In this document: positions 1 through 7,362 of the stretch, piece by piece
Numbering within the stretch: the first letter of the stretch is position 1
How the letters are laid out: every line of letters begins with the position of its first letter
Assembly: GCA_900545615.1 (NCBI GenBank)
Contig: UQZM01000059.1
Location: 1-11,824, forward strand
Origin: an uncultured Collinsella sp.
Lineage (GTDB): Bacteria; Actinomycetota; Coriobacteriia; Coriobacteriales; Coriobacteriaceae
Length of the DNA: 11,824 bases
Direction of reading: 5' to 3'
The notes under the pieces: model-generated
Database searches by the model: none
The model's input: only the letters and a program-made list of their open reading frames with translations
Told to the model about the DNA's origin: nothing
Made by a program: the position numbers and the translations under genes

Positions 1-25
1 GAGGCCTCGCGGCCTCCCCCTTTTT
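1..25 (+). terminator. Intrinsic terminator of an upstream gene (window edge)
   Basis: GAGGCC (1-6) and GGCCTC (11-16) form a perfect 6-bp stem around the loop TCGC, followed by CCCC and five T. This is the layout of a rho-independent terminator for a gene lying left of the window. The stem may continue beyond the window edge. It separates the acpS operon from whatever precedes it. Confidence 0.6.
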
Positions 26-39
26 GCGTTTGCGGGCTT

Positions 40-69
40 TTGTCTCACATAGTAGCTGTGTTTTATAAC
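40..69 (+). promoter_or_regulatory. Candidate upstream promoter of the acpS operon
   Basis: TTGTCT (40-45), an 18-bp spacer and TATAAC (64-69) resemble a housekeeping sigma-A promoter. It lies between the upstream terminator and acpS, in tandem with a second candidate at 76-105. Sequence alone does not show which one is used. Confidence 0.4.
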
Positions 70-75
70 CCTCGT

Positions 76-105
76 TTGTCGCATCTTCTGTGAACGGGCT
101 ACAAT
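76..105 (+). promoter_or_regulatory. Candidate proximal promoter of the acpS operon
   Basis: TTGTCG (76-81), an 18-bp spacer and TACAAT (100-105; five of six match TATAAT). Transcription would begin near 112, giving a 5' leader of only about 20 nt before the acpS ribosome binding site. This is the better placed of the two candidates for the six-gene operon. Confidence 0.5.
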
Positions 106-134
106 AACTTAGTCTGTGCGATATGGAGGTGAAC

Positions 135-674
135 ATGGCTGAAGCTGGTATCGGCGTTGATATCGTCGAGATTTCCCGCATGAAATCAATTCTTGAAAAG
201 ACGCCGTCGTTTGCTCGGCGTGTGTTTACCGAAGAAGAGCGTGCTTATTGCGATGCATCATCGCGTCCCGCTGCTCACTATGCCAGCCGCTTTGCTTCGC
301 GCGAGGCGGTGCTTAAAGCTCTTGGCACGGGTTTTAGTCAAGGCGTGGGTCGCAAGGATGTTTCGGTAACGCGTGATAAACTCGGCAAACCGAAGGCGCT
401 GCTTTCGGGCCGTGCACTCGAGATCGCTCAAGAGCTGGGTGTTGTTGAGGTCGCTCTTTCCATTACGCTTACAGGAGACTTAGCCGTTGCGAATGCCATC
501 GCGATTACCGAAGATGCTCGACCTAAGCCTAAGGAAGAAAAGGTGAGCACCAAGGAACGCGTAGCGCAGACATTTAAAGAGGCTCGCTCTGTTTTAGATG
601 AGCTTGAGCAGCTGCAGAATTCAGCATTGACGGAGCACCTGGGCGATGCTTCGCTAGATACGCTAGGAGCATAG
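135..674 (+). CDS. acpS: Holo-[acyl-carrier-protein] synthase AcpS, with C-terminal extension
   Basis: AcpS moves 4'-phosphopantetheine from CoA to a serine of acyl carrier protein, activating it for fatty acid synthesis in the cytoplasm. The N-terminal GIGVDIVEI motif (Mg-binding D9) and FASREAVLKALGTG (E57, K61) are family signatures. The start at 135 is chosen because GGAGGTG (125-131) is its ribosome binding site; the in-frame ATG at 123 overlaps that site and is unlikely. The protein has 179 residues against the usual 120-130. The catalytic domain ends near residue 126 and is followed by about 53 charged, probably helical residues (from DARPKPKEEK) of unknown function. The late strand segment reads LSITLTGD, where many homologues have S-I-S/T-H-T. 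First gene of the operon; its stop codon touches the nnr start. Confidence 0.92.
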   Translation: MAEAGIGVDIVEISRMKSILEKTPSFARRVFTEEERAYCDASSRPAAHYASRFASREAVLKALGTGFSQGVGRKDVSVTRDKLGKPKALLSGRALEIAQELGVVEVALSITLTGDLAVANAIAITEDARPKPKEEKVSTKERVAQTFKEARSVLDELEQLQNSALTEHLGDASLDTLGA

Positions 675-2291
675 ATGAAACCGGTTTTGAGTACCGAAGA
701 AGTCGTTCGTCTCGAGGATATCATCGAACGCGAAGGGACTTCGAAGGCCGAGCTTATGGAGCTAGCGGGTGAGTTTGCCGCCAACGAGGTCTTGAAGCTC
801 AATCCCGATCGGGTTCTCGTTCTGGTCGGTTTTGGTAATAATGGCGGCGACGGTTGGGTTGCCGCCGATATCCTGAGCCATAAGGGTGTGGACGTGGATA
901 TCGTTTCTCCGGTTGAGCCGGATGAGATTCCTGCTGCTCTGGCACGTCATGTTGCTCGTCGTACTGCCGGCCGCGATGTGCACGTTTGCGTCGGCCCCTC
1001 GCGTGACGAACTCGAGGTTTTGATCGATAAGGCCGATGTTGTTGTCGATGCCATTTTTGGTACCGGTTTCCACGGAAATCTGCGTGCGCCGTTCTCCATC
1101 TGGATTCCTACGGTCAATGAATGCGCCGATTGTGTCGTATCCATTGATGTTCCCTCGGGCCTGAATGCCGAGACGGGCGTTGTTGATGACGACTGCATTC
1201 GTGCCGAGCATACGGTGACGATGATTGCGCCCAAGATTGGTCTGTATAGCGCTGATGGTCCTGAGTATGCTGGCGATTTGATCTGCGGCAATCTTTACGA
1301 CCGTCTTGACGAGGTCATCGATGATGTCGACCACGCCGCTGAGATTGTCGAGCCCGGTGACTTAGTTGATTACTTTGCCCCACTGCCTACGAATATCGAT
1401 AAGTATTCCCGTGGCTCTGTGCTTATTGTCGCCGGATCTGCGCAATATCCTGGTGCTGCCATTATGGCGGCCAAGTCTGCAGCTCGCGCGGGTGCTGGTT
1501 ACGTGGCGGTCGCGGCTCCTGACGCCTGCGCCAATCTTATTCGCATGGCGCTTCCTTCGATTCCCGTCTTTGCTATTCCGTCTGATTCCCGCGGCTCCTT
1601 TGGCGCCGCTGCGCGCATGACGGTGTGCGAGATCGCAAAGAAGTACAGCTGCGTACTGTGCGGTCCCGGTATGACGACGTCTGCTGGCGCTATGCAGGTG
1701 GTTTCGGGCTTGCTCGAGCTTGATGTACCGCTTATTTTGGACGCCGATGCACTCAACTGCCTTGCTAAGATTGCCATTGACGGTATTGATAGTAATCCCG
1801 AGATGTATCGTCGCGAGCAGCCGTTGGTTATGACGCCGCACTATCGTGAGCTTTCGCGTCTGGTTGCCGGTGACGAGGTGAACGACCTTGGTACTGCGAT
1901 TGCAGCCGCGCAGAAGGTTGTCTGGGCTGCAGGCTCTGACAATCTGGTGGTCATTGCCAAGGGGCCGACGACGGCTATCTGTGGCGTTGAGCGTGTGCTG
2001 CTGCCGCTCTCGGGTCCGGCTTCTCTGGCAACTGCCGGTTCGGGTGATGTTCTCGCGGGTATTTTGGCCGGCACGCTTGCCACCATGCGCGACGAGATGG
2101 ATCGTTGGGAGCTGCTGTATTCGTACGCCGTCGCACTTCACAGCTACGCCGGTTTTGCCGCGGCGACGGAGTATGGTGAGAAGAGCGTCATCGCGACCGA
2201 TCTTATCGACTTGATCGGTCCGGCCATGGAACTGGCGGCAAAGGATGCGCTCGAAGATCTGGGAATCATGGACGAAGGGTCGGATGACTAA
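675..2291 (+). CDS. nnr: Bifunctional NAD(P)H-hydrate epimerase / ADP-dependent NAD(P)H-hydrate dehydratase
   Basis: This metabolite-repair enzyme recovers NAD(P)H damaged by hydration. The N-terminal YjeF_N domain epimerises R- to S-NAD(P)HX, and the C-terminal ribokinase-like domain dehydrates the S form using ADP. The epimerase half shows GFGNNGGDG (52-60), DAIFGTG (D125) and SIDVPSGLNAETG (156-168). The dehydratase half starts near 245 with GSVLIVAGS, then has VMTPHYRELSRL (H389) and AGSGDVLAG (455-462, catalytic D458). At 538 residues it has the normal length of the fused bacterial form. AGGAG (665-669) lies just before the ATG, which immediately follows the acpS stop, so the two are probably translationally coupled. 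Association with acpS and alr is common in actinobacteria. Confidence 0.95.
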   Translation: MKPVLSTEEVVRLEDIIEREGTSKAELMELAGEFAANEVLKLNPDRVLVLVGFGNNGGDGWVAADILSHKGVDVDIVSPVEPDEIPAALARHVARRTAGRDVHVCVGPSRDELEVLIDKADVVVDAIFGTGFHGNLRAPFSIWIPTVNECADCVVSIDVPSGLNAETGVVDDDCIRAEHTVTMIAPKIGLYSADGPEYAGDLICGNLYDRLDEVIDDVDHAAEIVEPGDLVDYFAPLPTNIDKYSRGSVLIVAGSAQYPGAAIMAAKSAARAGAGYVAVAAPDACANLIRMALPSIPVFAIPSDSRGSFGAAARMTVCEIAKKYSCVLCGPGMTTSAGAMQVVSGLLELDVPLILDADALNCLAKIAIDGIDSNPEMYRREQPLVMTPHYRELSRLVAGDEVNDLGTAIAAAQKVVWAAGSDNLVVIAKGPTTAICGVERVLLPLSGPASLATAGSGDVLAGILAGTLATMRDEMDRWELLYSYAVALHSYAGFAAATEYGEKSVIATDLIDLIGPAMELAAKDALEDLGIMDEGSDD

Positions 2292-2293
2292 TC

Positions 2294-3439
2294 ATGAATA
2301 AAGCCGATTTGACGCGCTGGTCCTGGGTCGAGATCGACCGCGGGGCGCTCCGTCGCAACACGAGGGCCTATAAGAACTTGCTGAATCCACGTCAGCGCCT
2401 GTGCTGCGTGGTCAAGGCCGATGCTTATGGTCATGGAGCTGTTGAGTGCGCCAAGATCATGTATTCGGCCGGTGCCGACATGTTTGCCGTGGCGACGGTT
2501 AACGAGGGCGTTGAGCTCCGACAGGGCGGGATTACGAAACCCATCCTCATCCTAAGCGAGCCGCCTATCGAGGCCATTCCGACGTTGCTCGAGTTTGATA
2601 TCATGCCCTCGGTCTATACGTCTGACTTTGCTCTTGCGTATGGCGAATGTGCCGTCGCGGCGGGCAAGGTGGGCAAGTATCATCTCGCCATCGAGACGGG
2701 TATGAATCGTATCGGCGTACACTACACACAGGTGCTCGACTTTGTCCGCGGTATTAATTTCCATCGCGGTATTCAGTGCGACGGCGTATTTACGCACTTC
2801 GCCACGGCCGATGAACCTTCGGGCTGGGACTACAAGCTGCAGTGTCAGCGCTTTACCGAGGCCGTTCAAGCCATTAAGGATGCGGGTTTTGAGTGCGGTA
2901 TCGTGCACTGCGCCAACACGCCGTCCTCGATGCTCGACCCCTCGATGCATTTTGATATGATTCGCGCCGGCGTTGGCTTGTATGGCATGCAGCCGTGCGA
3001 GCTGAGTGGCCGCGTGATGCAGCTTGATCCCGTTATGAGCGTCCATGCGCGCGTGACGCGCGTGGCACACCCTGCGATGGGTGAGGGCGTGGGCTACGGT
3101 TTTACCTACCGCGTACCGCGCACGCGCGTTCAGATCTGCACGCTGCCGATCGGTTATGCCGACGGCCTATCGCGTACGCTTTCCAATCGTATGGATGTGC
3201 TGTATCGCGGCGAGCGCGTGCATCAGGTTGGCAATATCTGCATGGACCAGTTTATGGTCGCCATTCAGTCCAACCCGGCACACGAGATTCCCGAGGCCGA
3301 GTATGGTGACGAGATGATCATTGTCGGCCGCGATGGCGATGCCGAGATCACTATGGACGAGATGGCCCGACTGCGCGGAACGATTAACTACGAGGTCGCC
3401 TGCGGCTTTGGCATGCGTCTCGACAAGGTCTACGTGTAG
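2294..3439 (+). CDS. alr: Alanine racemase
   Basis: A PLP-dependent enzyme interconverting L- and D-alanine, providing D-Ala for peptidoglycan. The N-terminal TIM barrel carries VVKADAYGHG, with the PLP lysine at K41. Further family blocks are TGMNRIG, MIRAGVGLYG and CMDQ in the C-terminal beta domain. The second catalytic base is Y268 in GVGYGFTY. The 381 residues match the family. The ATG lies 2 nt after the nnr stop; only a weak, distant Shine-Dalgarno (GAAGGG, 2274-2279) is present, so translation probably depends on coupling to nnr. Confidence 0.95.
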   Translation: MNKADLTRWSWVEIDRGALRRNTRAYKNLLNPRQRLCCVVKADAYGHGAVECAKIMYSAGADMFAVATVNEGVELRQGGITKPILILSEPPIEAIPTLLEFDIMPSVYTSDFALAYGECAVAAGKVGKYHLAIETGMNRIGVHYTQVLDFVRGINFHRGIQCDGVFTHFATADEPSGWDYKLQCQRFTEAVQAIKDAGFECGIVHCANTPSSMLDPSMHFDMIRAGVGLYGMQPCELSGRVMQLDPVMSVHARVTRVAHPAMGEGVGYGFTYRVPRTRVQICTLPIGYADGLSRTLSNRMDVLYRGERVHQVGNICMDQFMVAIQSNPAHEIPEAEYGDEMIIVGRDGDAEITMDEMARLRGTINYEVACGFGMRLDKVYV

Positions 3440-3447
3440 GAGCCGCT

Positions 3448-4068
3448 ATGGGCGTCATGCACATCCCCGGCCATACCCATCAGGCACCACGTGAGGTCGC
3501 ACTCGAGGAAATTGAGGCCGTTCTGGGCGATTGTCACCTCTGCCAGCTCTACCAGTCGCGTCACAATATCGTGTTTGGCGTGGGAAACCCCCGCGCTCGT
3601 GTGATGTTTATTGGCGAGGCGCCGGGCCGCAATGAGGATTTGCAGGGCGAGCCCTTTGTGGGGGCGGCAGGCGAGGACCTCAACGGCATTTTGTCGCTGG
3701 CGGGGCTCAAACGCGAAGACGTCTACATTGCCAACGTGCTTAAGTGCCGCCCGCCGGGAAACCGCAATCCACGTTCCGAGGAAGTGCTGGCTTGCTCGCC
3801 GTTTTTGCGTGAGCAGATTCGAAGCATCTGGCCCGATATTATCGTGACGCTCGGCAACCCCGCGACGCACTTTGTGCTTAAGACCGAGATTGGCATTACT
3901 AAGCTGCGCGGCAGGTTCCACCAGATGGGGCATTTTGTAGTAATGCCCACGTTCCATCCGGCAGCAGCGCTACGCAATCCGGCGTGGCAGGAACTGCTGG
4001 AGGAAGACTTTAAGATGCTGGGCGACTATCTGGAGCGACATCCCGCACCAGAGGACGCCTCGGAATAA
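3448..4068 (+). CDS. Uracil-DNA glycosylase, family 4 (4Fe-4S type)
   Basis: Removes uracil from DNA as the first step of base-excision repair. Motif A reads GEAPGRNEDLQGEPFVGAAG (from G56) and motif B TFHPAAALRNP (H170), both typical of family 4 UDGs. Four cysteines fit the family's 4Fe-4S ligands: C29 and C32 (CHLC), C100 (VLKCRPPGNRNP) and C116. The 206 residues match the usual length. The start is supported by TAGGAG (3437-3442), which overlaps the alr stop. It sits between cell-wall and tRNA-modification genes with no functional link other than co-transcription. The N-terminal ~15 residues (MGVMHIPGHTHQAP) are a poorly conserved lead-in. Confidence 0.92.
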   Translation: MGVMHIPGHTHQAPREVALEEIEAVLGDCHLCQLYQSRHNIVFGVGNPRARVMFIGEAPGRNEDLQGEPFVGAAGEDLNGILSLAGLKREDVYIANVLKCRPPGNRNPRSEEVLACSPFLREQIRSIWPDIIVTLGNPATHFVLKTEIGITKLRGRFHQMGHFVVMPTFHPAAALRNPAWQELLEEDFKMLGDYLERHPAPEDASE

Positions 4069-4080
4069 TAAGGAGCATAT

Positions 4081-4587
4081 ATGTCCCTGGAGCGCCTGGG
4101 GGTAGGTACTTACAAAACGACTTGCGCTGCCGATACGGAGTACTTTGGCGAGCTAATTGCACCGTGCCTTGAGGACGGCGATGTGCTCATCCTGACCGGT
4201 GGCCTGGGGGTGGGCAAAACTCACTTTACCAAGGGCGTCTCGCGCGGGCTGGGCGATGAGCATATGGTTACGAGCCCTACGTTTGCGCTCATGGCCGTTC
4301 ACGATCAAGGCCGTATTCCGCTGTTTCACTTTGATCTATACCGTCTGGAGCATGCCTACGAGCTCGAGGATACGGGCATTTTCGATGTGCTGGGCTATGA
4401 GGGTGCTTGCCTGCTGGAATGGGGCGAACAATTCCAAGACGAGCTGACGGATGAGTATCTTTCGGTGACGCTCAAGCGTGATGAGGGCGACAGTGATGTG
4501 CGAACGATAACGCTCGAGGCGCACGGTGACCGCGCAATGGAGCTTTCCCATTTGATTGATAAGGCTGTACAAGATGAGCTTGCATAA
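4081..4587 (+). CDS. tsaE: tRNA t6A37 biosynthesis ATPase TsaE
   Basis: TsaE is the ATPase that works with the TsaB-TsaD heterodimer to place threonylcarbamoyl on A37 of ANN-decoding tRNAs. Visible motifs are the Walker A GGLGVGKT (40-47, K46), SPTFAL (65-70), HFDLYRL (83-89, metal ligand D85) and LLEWGE (111-116). At 168 residues it is near the family length of about 150-165. AAGGAG directly before ATG 4081 is a good ribosome binding site. The 3' end overlaps the next gene by 14 nt, and that gene encodes its partners TsaB and TsaD. Confidence 0.95.
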   Translation: MSLERLGVGTYKTTCAADTEYFGELIAPCLEDGDVLILTGGLGVGKTHFTKGVSRGLGDEHMVTSPTFALMAVHDQGRIPLFHFDLYRLEHAYELEDTGIFDVLGYEGACLLEWGEQFQDELTDEYLSVTLKRDEGDSDVRTITLEAHGDRAMELSHLIDKAVQDELA

Positions 4588-6958
4588 CGACAACGCGCTG
4601 GTGGTGGCGCTCGATACCTCGACCGACATGCTTGCCTGCGCGGCAAGCTGGATTGATGGGCAGACGGGCGAGACGAAGCTCGTGAGTGGCGACCACATGT
4701 GTCGCCGTCACGCCAACGTTGAGCTCGTGAATACCGTTGATGGCGTGCTGGCTCAAGCCGGTCTGGATCGCAGCGATGTTGGTTACTACGTGGTCGGCCG
4801 CGGCCCGGGGTCGTTTACGGGTGTGCGCATCGGCATCTCCACTGCCAAGGGCCTCGCGCGCGGTGCCAATGTTCCACTGCTGGGCGTGTCGACGCTCGAC
4901 GCTTGCGCTTGGACGGCGTGGAAGGCTGGCGTGCGCGGCAAGCTTGGTATCTTGGCCGATGCCATGCGCGGTGAGGTATATCCGGCACTATATATGCTGG
5001 GCGATGAGGGTCCCGAGCGTCAATTTGAGCGCGAACACGTGGTCAAGGCCGCCGTGGCGCTCGATGAGTGGCGCCGAGCAGCGGACTGGGACCAGGTTCA
5101 GCTGACCGGTGACGGTCTCGTGCGCTATGGCAAGCTGCTGGGTGAGGACGAGACCGCCCGCTGCGTGGAGCGCGACCTGTGGTGGCCTTCGGGCGAGGGC
5201 TTGCTGCTCGCGCACGCTGCGGGTGACGGCGATCCGGCTCGCGTCCTGCCGATTTACACGCGCCTTTCGGATGCCGAGGAAAACGAGCGCAAGCGTCTTG
5301 GTCTTGCCGAGAGTGCGCAGAGCGAAATTACGGGCGTTGCCGATGAGCTCGCCGGTCGTCATCTGCAGTTCCGTCCCATGGGCGCGGCGGATGCCGAGGG
5401 CGCGAGCGCGCTAGAGGCTGCCTGCTTTGAAGGTGCCGGACACGAGGCGTGGACGCCGGGCATGTTCCTGTCCGAACTGGGCGAGGACGTCGCTGCGCCG
5501 CGCAGTTGGTGGGTGGCACACGACGACGGCAAGCTGCTGGGCCTTGCCGGCGGTATGGTCGTGGACGGTGATGTGCAGATTCTGGATGTCGCCGTCGACT
5601 CGGCACATCGCCGTGAGGGCATTGCCCGCAAGCTGCTGTCGCATGTGAGCTATGATGCCCAGATGCTCGGCTGCACCACGGCTTCGCTCGAGGTCGAGGA
5701 CGGCAACGAGGGCGCGATTGCGCTCTATGCCGCTCTGGGCTTTACCGAGGTGGGTCGTCGTCGTGGCTACTACGGTGTCGGCAAAGACGCCATCGTCATG
5801 ACGGCCCCACTTCCCCTCGTACTTCCGGTCGATAACGCCTCGCCCGAGCCGACGGCAGCCGAGCAACGCGTATGGCCGCTGCCTGCGCCTGGGCGCTCCG
5901 AGGGGGAGCGCGCCGAAATTGAGCGCCGCCGCCTGGTGCTCGCTATCGAGAGTTCCTGCGACGAGACGGCCGTGGCGATTATCGATGCGGATGGCAATAT
6001 GCTGGCCAACCAGGTGTCGACACAGATTGATTTTCATGCCCGCTTTGGCGGCGTGGTGCCCGAGATCGCCTCGCGCAAACACGTTGAGGTGATTGTGAGT
6101 GTCGTGGATGCGGCGCTCGAGGATGCCGCAGCATCGCTTGGTCTTGAGGGTGGAGCCATTGCTCCCAGCGAGCTTGCCGCCGTGGGCGTGACACAGGGTC
6201 CGGGCCTGGTGGGCGCCCTCGTGGTGGGCGTTGCCTTTGCCAAAGGCTTTGCCTACGCTGCCGGTAAGCCGCTCGTATGCGTCAACCATCTGGAGGGGCA
6301 TCTGTTTGCCAACCTGTTGGCGCAACCCGACCTCAAACCGCCGTTTATCTTCACGCTTGTCTCGGGTGGGCACACCATGCTCGTGCACGTGAAGGCGTGG
6401 GGCGACTACGAGGTGCTCGGTGAGACGCTCGACGACGCTGTGGGCGAGGCCTTCGACAAGGTAGCCAAGGCGTTGGGTCTGGGCTATCCCGGTGGCCCCA
6501 TCATTTCCAAGCTGGCCGAGACGGGCAACCCCAAGGCGATCGATTTCCCCCGTGCGCTTAACAGCAGGGGAGACTATCGCTTCTCGCTTTCGGGCCTTAA
6601 AACCGCTGTGACGCTCTACATTGAACAGGAGACCAAGGCCGGGCGCACGATTCACCTGCCCGATCTGGCAGCTTCGTTTGAGGCAGCTGTCTTTGACGTG
6701 CAGTACAAGAAGGCCAAAAACGCACTGCACGCTACCGGATGCAAGGAATACTGCATCGGTGGCGGCGTCTCGGCCAACCCGCATCTGCGCGAGATGATGA
6801 TCAAGAAGCTTGGGCGTCAGGGGATTCGCGTAACGGTGCCGCCCTTGTCTGCCTGTACCGATAACGCAGCCATGATCGCGGAGGTCGCTCGCCGTAAATT
6901 CGACCGAGGCGAAATCTCGCCGTTCGATGTTGACGCCGATCCGAACATGACGCTGTAG
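4574..6958 (+). CDS. tsaD: TsaB-RimI-TsaD triple fusion (t6A synthesis plus S18 N-acetyltransferase)
   Basis: One 794-residue protein holds three enzymes that are usually separate. Residues 1 to ~235 are TsaB (ALDTSTD; GRGPGSFTG at 75-83; LADAMRGEVYPALY). Residues ~262-415 are a RimI-type GNAT acetyltransferase, with acetyl-CoA loop HRREGIA (345-351) and Y385 in LYAALGF; RimI acetylates the N-terminal alanine of ribosomal protein S18. Residues ~452-794 are complete TsaD: AIESSCDETA, metal-binding H572 and H576 in NHLEGHLFA, SGGHT, YRFSLSGLKTA and CIGGGVSAN. A Pro/Glu-rich linker (~416-451) joins RimI to TsaD. ATG 4574 is preferred to an upstream in-frame TTG at 4556 because the TsaB strand begins right after it and AAGG lies 9 nt upstream. 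With tsaE it supplies the t6A transfer machinery, except TsaC, which is not in the window. Confidence 0.93.
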   Translation: MSLHNDNALVVALDTSTDMLACAASWIDGQTGETKLVSGDHMCRRHANVELVNTVDGVLAQAGLDRSDVGYYVVGRGPGSFTGVRIGISTAKGLARGANVPLLGVSTLDACAWTAWKAGVRGKLGILADAMRGEVYPALYMLGDEGPERQFEREHVVKAAVALDEWRRAADWDQVQLTGDGLVRYGKLLGEDETARCVERDLWWPSGEGLLLAHAAGDGDPARVLPIYTRLSDAEENERKRLGLAESAQSEITGVADELAGRHLQFRPMGAADAEGASALEAACFEGAGHEAWTPGMFLSELGEDVAAPRSWWVAHDDGKLLGLAGGMVVDGDVQILDVAVDSAHRREGIARKLLSHVSYDAQMLGCTTASLEVEDGNEGAIALYAALGFTEVGRRRGYYGVGKDAIVMTAPLPLVLPVDNASPEPTAAEQRVWPLPAPGRSEGERAEIERRRLVLAIESSCDETAVAIIDADGNMLANQVSTQIDFHARFGGVVPEIASRKHVEVIVSVVDAALEDAAASLGLEGGAIAPSELAAVGVTQGPGLVGALVVGVAFAKGFAYAAGKPLVCVNHLEGHLFANLLAQPDLKPPFIFTLVSGGHTMLVHVKAWGDYEVLGETLDDAVGEAFDKVAKALGLGYPGGPIISKLAETGNPKAIDFPRALNSRGDYRFSLSGLKTAVTLYIEQETKAGRTIHLPDLAASFEAAVFDVQYKKAKNALHATGCKEYCIGGGVSANPHLREMMIKKLGRQGIRVTVPPLSACTDNAAMIAEVARRKFDRGEISPFDVDADPNMTL

Positions 6959-6960
6959 CT

Positions 6961-7100
6961 GGTACGGCGCGGTCCCCGGACGGAGGGGCCGGATATAAGG
7001 TTTCCTGCTCTACAGTCCTGCGCAAGACGAAGGCCACATTAAGTGGCCTTCTTTGCGTGCGGAACTCGCGATAAACCTTATATCCGGCCCCTCCGCCCGG
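6961..7100 (+). repeat. Structured 3'-end repeat element, copy 1
   Basis: Placed just after the tsaD stop. Arms 6976-7003 and 7073-7100 are inverted repeats of 28 bp with one mismatch, the inner 23 bp being perfect. Between them lie the conserved TTTCCTGCTCTACAGTCCTG (7001-7020) and a hairpin GAAGGCCAC-ATTAA-GTGGCCTTC (7029-7051). The hairpin can extend by seven pairs (7019-7025 with 7053-7059) across a small internal loop. Only three T follow the inner hairpin, so it is a weak intrinsic terminator. No other terminator is visible for the operon, so the element may define its 3' end. A related copy lies at 11737-11824. I saw no clear target-site duplication. Confidence 0.8.
7029..7054 (+). terminator. 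Possible terminator hairpin of the acpS-tsaD operon
   Basis: A perfect 9-bp stem (7029-7037 with 7043-7051) has loop ATTAA and only TTT after it. Stem strength fits termination; the short T tract argues against efficient intrinsic termination. It may instead be an RNA 3'-end stabiliser or part of the repeat's own fold. Confidence 0.4.
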
Positions 7101-7217
7101 CTCCCACGGCTCTCAGGGGCATCTCTCATGCAAAAACTGTCGTGGGGTAAAGTCCGAGGTCAATGGCGTTTTGTACCGAGAAATTCAAAAAAGTTGAAAA
7201 TTCATTACATATTTGCG
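7101..7217. other. Intergenic stretch with no recognised feature
   Basis: Between the repeat element and the cstA promoter the sequence shifts from GC-rich to AT-rich, with short A runs near 7186-7200. A 60-codon reading frame crosses it (7053-7235), but it starts inside the repeat, lacks a ribosome binding site and has no recognisable protein features. The AT-rich part could act as an upstream promoter element; I see no specific motif. Confidence 0.5.
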
Positions 7218-7246
7218 TTGACTTTAGGTAACTAAAGTTTCATACT
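7218..7246 (+). promoter_or_regulatory. cstA promoter with dyad in the spacer
   Basis: TTGACT (7218-7223), a 17-bp spacer and CATACT (7241-7246) make a good sigma-A promoter with transcription starting near 7253. The spacer holds the interrupted palindrome ACTTTAGGTAACTAAAGT (7221-7238; seven-base arms around GTAA), which overlaps the -35 box. A dyad in this place is typical of a repressor operator. I do not recognise the regulator. Confidence 0.7.
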
Positions 7247-7317
7247 CCTTTTCAACCACTGGGGGATGTGAACACGCACGGATCGTTCGCATCATGATTG
7301 AAGAGGATTTCTTAGAC

Positions 7318-7362
7318 ATGTTCACGCATCAGCTAAACATTATCAGCGTAGTAATTATCTGA
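7318..7362 (+). CDS. Putative Ile/Val-rich leader peptide of cstA
   Basis: A 14-codon ORF encodes MFTHQLNIISVVII. Seven of the last eight residues after Asn are Ile, Val or Ser, with codons ATT ATC AGC GTA GTA ATT ATC and then TGA. This resembles the regulatory codon runs in ilv-type leader peptides. GAGG (7303-7306) is a possible ribosome binding site, though its 11-nt spacing is long. An in-frame ATG at 7294 would give 22 residues but has no ribosome binding site. The peptide is probably not functional as a protein: its translation would set the fold of the following RNA. It lies about 65 nt after the predicted transcription start and 125 nt before cstA. Initiation is the least certain part of this call. 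Confidence 0.65.
   Translation: MFTHQLNIISVVII

Noticed and set aside
4556..4573. Upstream TTG start for the TsaB-RimI-TsaD gene
   Set aside because: It deepens the overlap with tsaE, adds only six residues and has no better ribosome binding site than ATG 4574.
5411..6784. A 457-codon open frame on the minus strand opposite tsaD
   Set aside because: Opposite a gene with complete TsaD motifs; no recognisable protein features of its own.
6961..7100. Insertion sequence or MITE with target-site duplication
   Set aside because: The arms are long, but no matching direct repeats flank them and no transposase is present, so mobility is not claimed.
7053..7235. 60-codon + strand frame after tsaD
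   Set aside because: Starts within the repeat element, has no ribosome binding site and overlaps the cstA promoter.
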